Below, one piece after another: positions 56,512 to 64,000 of a stretch of DNA of 64,000 nt. The position numbers and the translations under genes are program-made. Source of the DNA: Variovorax sp. CF079 (lineage in GTDB: Bacteria; Pseudomonadota; Gammaproteobacteria; Burkholderiales; Burkholderiaceae_C); NCBI RefSeq assembly GCF_900101545.1, contig NZ_FMZU01000003.1, positions 124,001 to 188,000 on the forward strand. The letters are read 5' to 3'. Position 1 is the stretch's first letter. Every line of letters starts with the position of its first letter. The notes under the pieces are model-generated. The model ran no database searches. It had not been told where the DNA came from and worked only from the letters and a program-made list of their open reading frames with translations.

Positions 56512-57492
56512 ATGCAAGCTACGGAATCTCTGGCGAGAGGGCCCCTCACCTCGCCCGGCGCACGTGAACTGGAGACTTCGAACCACCTGCTGGGCGACCG
56601 TGCCGCACTCGATGCCGCCTGGGAGCGCAATGGCTACTGGTTCTTCCGCGATGTGCTGGACCACGGCGCGGTCGCACGCCTGCGCGCCGTCTACATGCAA
56701 CTGCTCGGCGAGTACGGCGTGGCCGACCCGGCGGACCCCCAGGCCCGCTACACCGGCGCGAGCCTCGAGGGCTTCCCCTTGCGGATGGATCCGCTGTCGA
56801 AACGCAAGGCCTGGCAGCCCTTCGTGCGCGAGCCGGCGATCCACGCCTTCTTCCGGCGCCTGCTGGAGGACGAGCCCTTCTGGATCCCGACCGTCGAATA
56901 CCGTGCCACGCCGCCGGCCGCCGACCGCGCGCGTTCGCGCCTCGACTTCGTGCACCAGGACGGCTTCTACAACAAGGGCATTCCGTTCCGGATCTGCTGG
57001 ATCCCGCTCGCCGGGATCGATGAGGACGTCGGCGGCCTGATCCTCGGCGAAGGCCTGCACCGCGGACCGATCCTGCACGACACCAAGCAGCCGCCGCTCT
57101 ATCCGATTCCCGAGGGCGCAGTGCCGGCCGAGCGCTGGCGCCGCGCCACCTACTGGCCGGGCGACGTGCTGCTGATGGACCTGAACACGCCGCACACCGG
57201 CCTCGCGAACCATTCCGACCGCTTTCGCCTGTCGATGGACATCCGCGTGATGGGCGCGAACGAGAACCCGCCGATGGTCGGCCGCCTCATCGCTGTCGAG
57301 CCGCAGATAGTCGGCCTCGAAGGCGATGACGGGCGCGGCGGGCGTTTCATCGTCGACCAGGCGACCTATTGCCGCGGCCTCGACGGCAAGCAGGTCCCGC
57401 TGGCCGACGTCGGCAAGCATTTTCACGTCGGCGACGAAGTGATCCTCGCGGCCCGGGACGGGCGCGCGACGATCATGCGCCCGATCCACTGA
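56512..57492 (+). CDS. Phytanoyl-CoA dioxygenase-like Fe(II)/2-oxoglutarate oxygenase
   Basis: A 326-residue non-heme iron oxygenase. The metal triad is visible: HQD in RLDFVHQDGFYNKG and the distal His in MDLNTPHTGLANHS, with the 2-oxoglutarate arginine in RFRLSMDIR. Family members hydroxylate branched acyl-CoAs, such as phytanoyl-CoA. ATG at 56512 follows the operator motifs; an earlier in-frame start lies at 56359 but is not family-like. It heads an operon with the SDR and crotonase genes. Confidence 0.85.
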   Translation: MQATESLARGPLTSPGARELETSNHLLGDRAALDAAWERNGYWFFRDVLDHGAVARLRAVYMQLLGEYGVADPADPQARYTGASLEGFPLRMDPLSKRKAWQPFVREPAIHAFFRRLLEDEPFWIPTVEYRATPPAADRARSRLDFVHQDGFYNKGIPFRICWIPLAGIDEDVGGLILGEGLHRGPILHDTKQPPLYPIPEGAVPAERWRRATYWPGDVLLMDLNTPHTGLANHSDRFRLSMDIRVMGANENPPMVGRLIAVEPQIVGLEGDDGRGGRFIVDQATYCRGLDGKQVPLADVGKHFHVGDEVILAARDGRATIMRPIH

Positions 57493-57497
57493 GCGCC

Positions 57498-58352
57498 ATG
57501 CCACGACCTTCCCGCTACTTGCAGCGACTGGCCGGCAAGGTCGCGATCGTCACCGGCGCCGGCTCGCAGGGCGATGGCGTCGGGACGGGCAAGGCGATGG
57601 CCTATGTCTTTGCGCGCGAAGGCGCGCGCGTCGCGCTGGTGGACCTGGACGCAGAGCGCGCCGAGATCACGCGCCGCATGATCGCCGGCGACGGTGGCGA
57701 CGCCTTCGTCTGCGCCGCCGACGTCACCGAAACGGACGGCTGCCGCCGCGTCGTCGCGGCGACGCTCGAACGCTACGGCTGCCTCGACGTGCTGGTGAAC
57801 AACGTCGGCCACGGCGCCGGCGGCGGCCGCCTCGAGGCGCTGCCCGACGGGCTGTGGCAGCGCGTGCTCGACGTCAATCTGAAGAGCGCGGTGCTGATGA
57901 CGCAGCAGGCGATCACGCATCTGGTCGCCTCGCGCGGCAACGTGGTCAACATCGCGTCCAGCGCCGGCCTGCGTGCCCACGGCGGCGCGGCCTATGGGCC
58001 GTCGAAGGCTGCCGTCGTGGCGTTCTCGCGCGAGCTCGCGGTGATGTACGGCCGCGACGGCGTGCGCGCGAACACGATCGCGCCGGGCCATCTGTTCACC
58101 CCGCTGGTCGAGCAGTTCATCGACGCCGCCGGTCGCGAGCGCCGCCGCCGCATCGCACCGCTGGGCATCGAAGGCGACGCGTGGGATGTCGCTGCCGCCG
58201 CGCTGTTCCTCGCAAGCGAAGAGGCGCGCTTCATCACCGGTGCCTGCCTGCCGGTGGACGGCGGCGTCGGCGAAGTGGCGGCGCTCGCCGCCCTGGAAAT
58301 GATCGCGGCCGAGGACGATGCGACGGCGGCCCTGGCAGGAGACAAGTCATGA
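57498..58352 (+). CDS. SDR oxidoreductase
   Basis: A 284-residue short-chain dehydrogenase: TGAGSQGDGVGTGKA at about residues 19-33 (an expanded Gly loop), NNVGHGAGG, SSAGLRAHGGAAYGPSKAAV with the catalytic Tyr and Lys. Start ATG at 57498 is 5 bp after the oxygenase stop. Likely oxidises a hydroxyl group created by the oxygenase. Overlaps the next gene by 4 bp. Confidence 0.85.
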   Translation: MPRPSRYLQRLAGKVAIVTGAGSQGDGVGTGKAMAYVFAREGARVALVDLDAERAEITRRMIAGDGGDAFVCAADVTETDGCRRVVAATLERYGCLDVLVNNVGHGAGGGRLEALPDGLWQRVLDVNLKSAVLMTQQAITHLVASRGNVVNIASSAGLRAHGGAAYGPSKAAVVAFSRELAVMYGRDGVRANTIAPGHLFTPLVEQFIDAAGRERRRRIAPLGIEGDAWDVAAAALFLASEEARFITGACLPVDGGVGEVAALAALEMIAAEDDATAALAGDKS

Positions 58353-59263
58353 ACAAGTGGCTGAAGAGCAGCGACACCATTCTTTTCAGCGTCGACGCGC
58401 GGGTGGCGCGCATCACGCTGAACCGGCCGGACAAGCGCAACGCGCTGTCCGACACCATGCTCAGCGAGCTCGAGCAGGCGCTGCTCGAAGCCGACGATCG
58501 GCGCGACGTGAACGTGGTGGTGATCGACGGCGCCGGGCGCGACTTCTGCGCCGGCTACGACCTGGCCGGCGCCTACGCCGGCGTCGCACCCGAGAACATG
58601 CCCTACGATCCGGCGCTCTACCGCAGCCAGCGCCGCGGCTTCGACGACGACTGCTGGGCGCTCGAACGCACGCTCGAGCAGCGCATGCGCATCTTCGACC
58701 TGCACAAGCCGGTGATCGCGAAGATCCACGGCAACTGCCTGGCCGGCGGCACCGACCTCGCCTTCCTGTGCGACCTGGTGCTGGCGGCCGAGGATGCGCG
58801 CATCGGCTTTCCGGCGACACGCGCGAACGGCACGCCGCCGACCCAGTTCTGGCTCGCGCATGCCGGTCCGCAATGGGCCAAGCGGCTGATGTTCACCGGC
58901 GACTGCATCACCGGGCTCGATGCGGCGCGGCTCGGCCTGGTGATGGAAGCCGTGCCGGCCGACCGGCTCGAGACCGAGGTCGCGGAACTCGCGCGCCGCA
59001 TCGCGCTGACCGACGTCGACCTGCTCGCCGCGCACAAGCGGGTGGTCAACCTCGGCATGGAGCTGATGCATGTGCGCACGCTGCAGCGGCTTACCGCCGA
59101 GCTCGACGCGCGCGCGCACCTGGCCAACGGGCCGCGGCGCACGCAGTTCAAGGCCGACATGGCGTCGGGCGGGCTGAAGCAGGCGCTGAAGAACCGCGAC
59201 GAGCCGTATGGAGACAGCGTCGTGCGCCTGAAGGCCCGCGGCGCCTCGGCGGGCGAAGGCTGA
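58349..59263 (+). CDS. Crotonase-family protein with partly changed active site
   Basis: A 304-residue enoyl-CoA hydratase/isomerase fold with FCAGYDLAGAYAG and NCLAGGTDLAFLCD. The first catalytic Glu is Asp (GGTDLA) and the second is Ala (GFPATRANG). It is longer than usual, with an insertion at residues 75-110. Activity may be a hydratase variant or another crotonase reaction. Coupled to the SDR gene by an ATGA overlap. Confidence 0.85.
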   Translation: MNKWLKSSDTILFSVDARVARITLNRPDKRNALSDTMLSELEQALLEADDRRDVNVVVIDGAGRDFCAGYDLAGAYAGVAPENMPYDPALYRSQRRGFDDDCWALERTLEQRMRIFDLHKPVIAKIHGNCLAGGTDLAFLCDLVLAAEDARIGFPATRANGTPPTQFWLAHAGPQWAKRLMFTGDCITGLDAARLGLVMEAVPADRLETEVAELARRIALTDVDLLAAHKRVVNLGMELMHVRTLQRLTAELDARAHLANGPRRTQFKADMASGGLKQALKNRDEPYGDSVVRLKARGASAGEG

Positions 59264-59277
59264 GCCGCCCCAGACTC

Positions 59278-59982
59278 CTAGAGCCGTCCCGTCACCGGCA
59301 GCCCGACCCCGGTCACCGCGCGCGCCGCATCCGACAGCAGGAACCCCACCACCTCGGCGATCGCCTGCGGCGTCACCCAGCGCGAGGTGTCGGCATCGGG
59401 CATGTCCTTGCGGTTGGCCGGCGTGTCGATGATGCCCGGCAGGATCGCGTTGACGGTCATGCCGCGGTCCTTGGTTTCATCGGACAGCGCCTCGGTGAGG
59501 CGCAGCACGCCGGCCTTGGAGGCCGCATAGGCGCCCATTCCCGCAGCCGCCTTGCCCGCGGCCCCGGCGCCGATGTTGACGACCCGGCCCGCTCGTTCCA
59601 GCAGGTGCGGCAACGCCGCCTTGCAGGCGTGGAGCGCCGTCTTCAGGTTGATCGTGTGCATGCGGTCCCAGGTGGCCGGGTCGCCGTCTGCGATCGTCTC
59701 CCAGCTGAAGCCGCCGGCGATGTTGACCAGTGCATCGACACCACCGAAGCGCTCGGCCACGCGCGCAACCGCCGCCCGCGCCGCGTCGAAGCGCGACAGG
59801 TCTGTGCCGGGCAGCAGGAGGTGCGACGCTTCGAACGCCTGCGCGAATTCGGTCGGCGCGACCGGCGACGCATCGAGCAGCGCCAGCCGCGTCCCCTGCC
59901 CCGCCAGCGTGCGCACCACCGCCTGGCCCAGCGCACCGAACGCGCCGGTCACGATCACCACCTTGTCCTGCGTCGTCAGCAT
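59278..59982 (-). CDS. SDR oxidoreductase
   Basis: A 234-residue short-chain dehydrogenase: VTGAFGALGQAV at residues 11-22, NIAGGFSWETI, GAGAAGKAAAGMGAYAASKA with the catalytic Tyr-x-x-x-Lys. The start ATG 59982 is 10 bp after the MaoC stop. The frame is open further up but lacks family residues. Probably a hydroxyacyl- or ketone-reducing enzyme; direction not defined. Confidence 0.83.
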   Translation of the reverse strand: MLTTQDKVVIVTGAFGALGQAVVRTLAGQGTRLALLDASPVAPTEFAQAFEASHLLLPGTDLSRFDAARAAVARVAERFGGVDALVNIAGGFSWETIADGDPATWDRMHTINLKTALHACKAALPHLLERAGRVVNIGAGAAGKAAAGMGAYAASKAGVLRLTEALSDETKDRGMTVNAILPGIIDTPANRKDMPDADTSRWVTPQAIAEVVGFLLSDAARAVTGVGLPVTGRL

Positions 59983-59992
59983 CCCAACGGTT

Positions 59993-60862
59993 TCAAGCAA
60001 GCTCGACGACGCCGTTGTTAAGCACCACGGTCTTGCGCGCATCGACGCTGGCGCGCAAGCGCAGCAAGGTCGCGCCGTCGCGCCAGATTTCGTAGCGCAC
60101 GGCCTCGCCCGGCCAGACCGGCGAGGTGAAGCGCAGCGCCAGGCGCTTGAGCCGCGCCGCATCGTGGTCGAGCACCCGCTCGATCACCGCGCGCGCGGCC
60201 ATGCCGTAGGTGCACAACCCGTGCAGGATCGGGCGGTCGAAACCGGCCTTCGCCGCCACGTCGGGATCGGCATGCAGCGGGTTCACGTCGCCGCTCAGGC
60301 GGTAGATCAGCGCCGACTCGGGCCGCGTGGCATAGCTCAGCTCGAAATCGGCGGCGCGCTCCGGCACCGCAGGCAGCGGCTCGGGGCCGGGATCGCTCCT
60401 GCCGCCGTGGGCGCTGAAGCCGCCGTCGCCGCGCAGGAAGGTCACGTTGCGGCTCTCGGCCACCGTGTCGCCGCTGGCCTCGTCGACCAGCGTGCGCAGC
60501 ACCACCGCGACCGCCCCCTTGCCGACGCCCTTGTCGGTCAGCGAGACGACGCGGTTGCGCGCGATCACGCAGCCCTTGGCCGGCAGCGGGCGCAGCAGCC
60601 GCACGTCCTGCTCGCCGTGCACCAGCTTGACGGCATCGGCGCCTGTCTTGGGGTCGCGCCACCAGATGCCGGGGGAGCCCATGACCGCGGCCATGGTCGG
60701 GACCGCCTGCAGCTCCTTCTCGTAGACGAAGCGCAGCGCGCCGCGATCCATTGGATCGTGGCCGTAGCCCAGGCCCAGCGCGTACAGCATCGTGTCGCGC
60801 TCGCTGTAGCGGTGCACGATGTCGGGAAAGGTCCAGTTCTTGCAAATTTCGTAGTCGAGCAT
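59993..60862 (-). CDS. MaoC-type enoyl-CoA hydratase (double hotdog)
   Basis: A 289-residue R-specific hydratase with two hotdog halves, as in the hydratase-2 part of MFE-2. The N-terminal half begins with a MFE-2-like start (RYSERDTMLYALGLGYGHDP), and the C-terminal half carries SGDVNPLHADPDVAAKAGFD, RPILHG with the catalytic Asp and His. It adds water to 2-enoyl-CoA. It lies between the Ltp2-like gene and an SDR gene in one operon with DUF35. Confidence 0.88.
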   Translation of the reverse strand: MLDYEICKNWTFPDIVHRYSERDTMLYALGLGYGHDPMDRGALRFVYEKELQAVPTMAAVMGSPGIWWRDPKTGADAVKLVHGEQDVRLLRPLPAKGCVIARNRVVSLTDKGVGKGAVAVVLRTLVDEASGDTVAESRNVTFLRGDGGFSAHGGRSDPGPEPLPAVPERAADFELSYATRPESALIYRLSGDVNPLHADPDVAAKAGFDRPILHGLCTYGMAARAVIERVLDHDAARLKRLALRFTSPVWPGEAVRYEIWRDGATLLRLRASVDARKTVVLNNGVVELA

Positions 60863-60877
60863 TTCCGATTCCGATGC

Positions 60878-62032
60878 CTAGAGCGTGTCTTCGCTGCCGA
60901 GGATCACGAGCGCCTGGTGCGAGAGCTCGCCGCCGTTGCCCTGCGCGATCGCGAGATTCGCACCCGGCACCTGCCGCTCGCCGGCATCGCCCGCGAGCTG
61001 GCGCGCCGCCTCGACGATCGTGAACAGGCCATACATGCCCGGGTGCACGCAGGACAGGCCGCCGCCGTTGGTGTTCACCGCCAGTTCCCCGCCCGGCGCG
61101 ATGCGGCCGCCTTCGACGTAACGGCCGCCTTCGCCCTTCTCGCAGAAGCCGAGATCCTCGAGGAACAGGATCGGGTTGATCGTGAACGCGTCGTACAGCT
61201 CGACGACATCGATGTCCTTCGGGCCGACGCCGGCCTGGGCATAGGCGCGCGGGCCGGCCTCGGCGAGCCCGGTGACGGTCAGGTCCGGCATGCTCGCGAT
61301 CTCGCGGTGGGTGGTGGATTGCGCGCCGCCGAGCAGATACACCGGCCGTCGGCACAGGTCCCGCGCACGGTCCGCGCGCGTCATCACCACTGCGGCCGCG
61401 CCGTCGGTCACGAGGCAGCAGTCGCGCACGCCGAAGGGGTCGGCGACCAGGCGCGCCTTCAGGTAGTCGTCCATCGTCAGCGGCTCGCGCACGTAAGCCT
61501 CGGGGTTCAACGCAGCCCATTGGCGCGCGGCCACGGCGACGGCGCCGAGCTGCTCCTTGGTCGTTCCGTATTGGTGCATGTGGCGTGCCGCGGCGAGCGC
61601 ATAGGAGGAGATCGGGCGCAGCGGCTTGTACGGCGACTCCCACGGCGAGGGCCGCGACGATTGCAGGAGCTTGCCCGTGCTGCTGCGCTGGTTGCTGCCG
61701 TAGGCAATCAGCGCCACGTCGCACAACCCGGCGTCGAGCGCCAGCGCTGCGAGCATCGCATGCACCTGGAACGACGAGCCGCCGGTGCGGTTGTTGTCGA
61801 GGAATCGCGGATGAATGCCGAGCGTCTCGGCGAACGTGAGGCCGGAGAGCGAGTCGTCCATGACGACGACGAACAGGCCATCGACGTCCGACGGCTTCAA
61901 TCCGGCCTGCGCCAGCGCCAGCACGCTCGCCTGGTGCGCCAGCTCCATCGCGCTGTAGCCCGGCGAAGCGCCGCAGCCGAAGGTGGCGGTGCCGACGATC
62001 GCGGTCCGGCCGCGGGGAAAGCGTTCCTGCAT
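60878..62032 (-). CDS. Thiolase-fold lipid-transfer-type protein without nucleophilic Cys (Ltp2-like aldolase candidate)
   Basis: A 384-residue SCP-x/thiolase-like protein. The nucleophile position, normally in NNNCATGS, reads DNNRTGGSS, so the Cys is lost. VVELYDAFTINP and NTNGGGLSCVHPGMYGLF mark the non-decarboxylating, steroid-type branch. Ltp2 proteins of this kind perform a retro-aldol cleavage of 3-hydroxyacyl-CoA with DUF35 partners. The DUF35 gene lies directly upstream (3 bp). The aldolase function is inferred. Confidence 0.8.
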   Translation of the reverse strand: MQERFPRGRTAIVGTATFGCGASPGYSAMELAHQASVLALAQAGLKPSDVDGLFVVVMDDSLSGLTFAETLGIHPRFLDNNRTGGSSFQVHAMLAALALDAGLCDVALIAYGSNQRSSTGKLLQSSRPSPWESPYKPLRPISSYALAAARHMHQYGTTKEQLGAVAVAARQWAALNPEAYVREPLTMDDYLKARLVADPFGVRDCCLVTDGAAAVVMTRADRARDLCRRPVYLLGGAQSTTHREIASMPDLTVTGLAEAGPRAYAQAGVGPKDIDVVELYDAFTINPILFLEDLGFCEKGEGGRYVEGGRIAPGGELAVNTNGGGLSCVHPGMYGLFTIVEAARQLAGDAGERQVPGANLAIAQGNGGELSHQALVILGSEDTL

Positions 62033-62035
62033 CGC

Positions 62036-62398
62036 TCAGGCCCCCACCGGTTCGAAGACGACCAGCGGATGGTCTTCTTCAATGATGATCCTGGCGCGCA
62101 CCGCCATGCCGATCTTCACCGCCTCGGGCGCGATGCCGTCGACGCGGCTCATCATGCGCGGGCCCTCGGCGAGATCGATCAGCGCGAGGTTGGCGTTCGG
62201 TGCCGGCGGCTTGCCGCGGATCACCGTCGTCGAGTAGACGGTGGCGCGGCCCGAGGCCTCGACCCACTCGAGGTCGGTCGCGCCGGTGCCCGGCTCGGCC
62301 ATGCGCGGGTAATACACATAGCCGCCGGTGCTGCGGCTCTTCTGGATCATGAAGCGCCCGCAAGCCAGGTGCTCGAAGAATTCCTTCTCGGGGTTCAT
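62036..62398 (-). CDS. DUF35 OB-fold protein (partner of the Ltp2-like protein)
   Basis: A 120-residue protein with the DUF35 OB-fold: YPRMAEPGTGATDLEWVEAS, then TVYSTTVI and ALIDLAEGPRMMSRV. Typical members have an N-terminal rubredoxin-like zinc ribbon with four Cys; only one Cys is left here. It would stabilise or activate the thiolase-fold protein encoded 3 bp downstream. The ATG at 62398 precedes MNPEKEFFEHLACGRFMIQK. Confidence 0.82.
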   Translation of the reverse strand: MNPEKEFFEHLACGRFMIQKSRSTGGYVYYPRMAEPGTGATDLEWVEASGRATVYSTTVIRGKPPAPNANLALIDLAEGPRMMSRVDGIAPEAVKIGMAVRARIIIEEDHPLVVFEPVGA

Positions 62399-62413
62399 CG
62401 GGGTCCTCGCTCG

Positions 62414-63205
62414 TCAGCCATGCATGGTCAGGCCACCACTGACGGAGACCACCTGGCCGGTCATGAAGTCGGTGGCCGGCGTCGAGAGATAGACGATGGT
62501 GTGCGCGATCTCGATCGGCTGGGCCAGCCGCTTCAGCGGAATCGCCTTGATCAGCGCGTCGCGCAGCTTGCCCTCGGGAATCGTGCCGTTGAACAGCGGC
62601 GTGTCGGTCGGCCCCGGCGCGACGCAGTTGCAGGTGATGCCCGAGCGCGCCGTCTCGCGCGCCAGCGACTTGGTGAACGCGATCACCGCGCCCTTGGTGC
62701 CGGCATAGAAGGTCTCGCCCATGCTGCCGACGCGGCCGGCGTCGCTCGCCACCATCACGATCTTGCCCTTGCGCCGCTCGATCATGTCCGGCAGGAAGCG
62801 GTGGATCATGCGCACCGGGCCGATGTAGTTGACCTGCGCGAGCAGGTCCCACACCTCGGGCGTGTTCTCGAGGAAGGGCATCACGCGGTCGAGGCCGGCG
62901 ACGTTGGCGATGATGTCCGGCGCGCCGCCGATCTGCGCCACGGCGGCGTCGACGAAGGCGTCGATGGTCGCTCCATCGCCCAGGTCCAGCTCGATGAACT
63001 CGCCGCGGCCGCCGCCGGCGCGGATCTGCGCAATGGTCGCCTCGCCATCGGCCACGTTCCTGTCGCCGGCGTAGACGGTGGCGCCGGCACTGGCGAACTG
63101 CAGCGCGGCGGCGCGTCCGATGCCGGAGGCGCAGCCGGTGATGACGACGCTCTTGCCGGCCAGGTCGGTAACGGCACGCCACGAGGTGTCGGGGGTCTCG
63201 GTCAT
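62414..63205 (-). CDS. SDR oxidoreductase
   Basis: A 263-residue short-chain dehydrogenase: TGCASGIGRAAALQF at residues 24-38, NVAG, catalytic Ser in VASDAGRVGSMGETFYAGTK with Tyr-x-x-x-Lys. GGAG nine bases upstream fixes the ATG at 63205. It lies between the DUF35 gene and the crotonase gene in one operon and probably oxidises a hydroxyacyl-CoA. Confidence 0.85.
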   Translation of the reverse strand: MTETPDTSWRAVTDLAGKSVVITGCASGIGRAAALQFASAGATVYAGDRNVADGEATIAQIRAGGGRGEFIELDLGDGATIDAFVDAAVAQIGGAPDIIANVAGLDRVMPFLENTPEVWDLLAQVNYIGPVRMIHRFLPDMIERRKGKIVMVASDAGRVGSMGETFYAGTKGAVIAFTKSLARETARSGITCNCVAPGPTDTPLFNGTIPEGKLRDALIKAIPLKRLAQPIEIAHTIVYLSTPATDFMTGQVVSVSGGLTMHG

Positions 63206-63222
63206 GAATCGGTCTCCAGGGT

Positions 63223-64000
63223 TCAAGGCAATGGGGTTGGGGTAGTGGGCCTGGCGCTGCGCTGCAGGAAGGCCGTGATGCGTTCGCGCGCTTCCGGCGT
63301 CTCGAGCAATGCGCCGCCGAGCTCGCGTTCGAGCGCGTAGCCGGTGGTGGCCGACGCGCCGGCCGCCGCGATCAACTGCTTGGCGACGCGCAATGCCGGC
63401 GGCGGCAGCGCGGCGATGCGTCGTGCCAGCTGCAACGCCTCGTCGGCGATCTCGGCCCTCGGCACCGCCCACTGCACAAGGCCGAGCGCCTTCGCGGCCG
63501 TGCCGTCCAGTACCTCGGCGCCGAGGATCAACCGGCTCGCGACACCGGCGCCCACGAGCCGCGTCATCCGCTGCGTGCCGCCGAGGCCGGGGATCAGGCC
63601 GAGGCCGACTTCGGGCAGCCCGAGCTTGGCTTCGTGCGCGGCGATGCGCAGGTCGCAGCAGAGCGCCAGCTCGAGCCCGCCGCCGAGCGCGGCACCGCCG
63701 ATCTCCGCCAGCGTGACCTGCGGCAGGCTCGCGAGCCGGCCGAACACCGCCTGCAGGCGCTCGATGTAGAGCGCCAGTCGCGGCCCCGCCCGGCCTTCAC
63801 CGGCCCAGCCATCGATCTGCGCCAGATCGGCGCCGGCCGCGAACACCTTCTGGCTGCTGCGCAGATGCAGCACCGTCCAGTCGTCGCGCGTGCCCAGCTG
63901 GTCGAGCAGCGCGTCGAAGGCCTCGCCCCATTCCTCGCTCAGCGCATTCACCGGCGCACGGCAGAGCGTCACGATCGCGATGCGATCGGCGACTTGGGTC
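63223..64000 (-). CDS. Enoyl-CoA hydratase, 5' end outside the window
   Basis: The frame is open to the window edge and the product shows TQVADRIAIVTLCRAPVNAL at its upstream end, so a GTG at 63972 is unlikely to be the real start. Both catalytic glutamates are present (GGGLELALCCD, LGLPEVGLG followed by IPGLGGTQRM), so unlike the three other crotonases here it is a typical hydratase. It leads the SDR-DUF35-Ltp2 operon. Confidence 0.85.
   Translation of the reverse strand, partial: TQVADRIAIVTLCRAPVNALSEEWGEAFDALLDQLGTRDDWTVLHLRSSQKVFAAGADLAQIDGWAGEGRAGPRLALYIERLQAVFGRLASLPQVTLAEIGGAALGGGLELALCCDLRIAAHEAKLGLPEVGLGLIPGLGGTQRMTRLVGAGVASRLILGAEVLDGTAAKALGLVQWAVPRAEIADEALQLARRIAALPPPALRVAKQLIAAAGASATTGYALERELGGALLETPEARERITAFLQRSARPTTPTPLP

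Noticed and set aside
59552..63340. Plus-strand ORF of 1262 codons
   Set aside because: Antisense to five well-supported catabolic genes; no recognisable domain.

Overview
The window is GC-rich DNA with tightly packed genes and long antisense shadow ORFs. A Bug-type tricarboxylate-transporter binding protein, a RecBCD locus and many CoA-dependent catabolic genes suggest a betaproteobacterium of the order Burkholderiales. This is an inference from gene content, not a database match.

Layout. (1) 1-11.8 kb, all on the minus strand: a DNA-end-processing block of recB (cut by the window edge), recC, an SMC/SbcC-like ATPase, an SbcD-like phosphoesterase and a WYL-domain regulator. (2) 12.2-36.2 kb: an accessory region with an AlpA-type regulator and a tRNA-Arg(CCG) at its left side. 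It holds a compact three-gene operon without a family name I recognise (13.4-15.4 kb: unknown protein, M15-peptidase-like protein, PD-(D/E)XK-like nuclease), IS5-, IS110-, Tn3- and integrase-like remnants, a lone nuclease-like gene, a complete five-gene GTPase-associated conflict system (17.5-24.4 kb), a winged-helix gene, a stretch with several potential RNA hairpins in front of a 54-residue protein, and a four-gene Wadjet/MksBEFG-like condensin system (27.1-33.7 kb). A Sel1-like protein and a small HTH protein close the island. (3) 36.6-64 kb: a catabolic cluster with a P450 and rubredoxin, five acyl-CoA dehydrogenase genes (one conventional, two large/small pairs), an AMACR-like racemase, ETF, four crotonases, four SDRs, an acyl-CoA ligase, a MaoC hydratase, an Ltp2-like thiolase homologue without its cysteine next to a DUF35 protein, a phytanoyl-CoA-dioxygenase-like enzyme, and TetR and IclR regulators.

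How the parts fit. The catabolic genes look like a route that hydroxylates a hydrophobic, branched or polycyclic (isoprenoid- or steroid-like) compound, activates it with CoA, and shortens it by beta-oxidation ending in retro-aldol cleavage. Paired acyl-CoA dehydrogenases, MaoC and Ltp2/DUF35 proteins are hallmarks of steroid side-chain degradation; the substrate here cannot be read from sequence. A repeated palindrome, GAAC-N3-GTTC, lies in three control regions of this cluster and points to one shared regulator. The accessory region is a classic defence island: genes overlap by 4 bp inside each system and are separated by transposon debris.

Most notable: the intact GTPase-associated system, the unnamed three-gene operon (with an apparent one-base frameshift in its middle gene), and the hairpin-rich leader at 26.5-26.6 kb.
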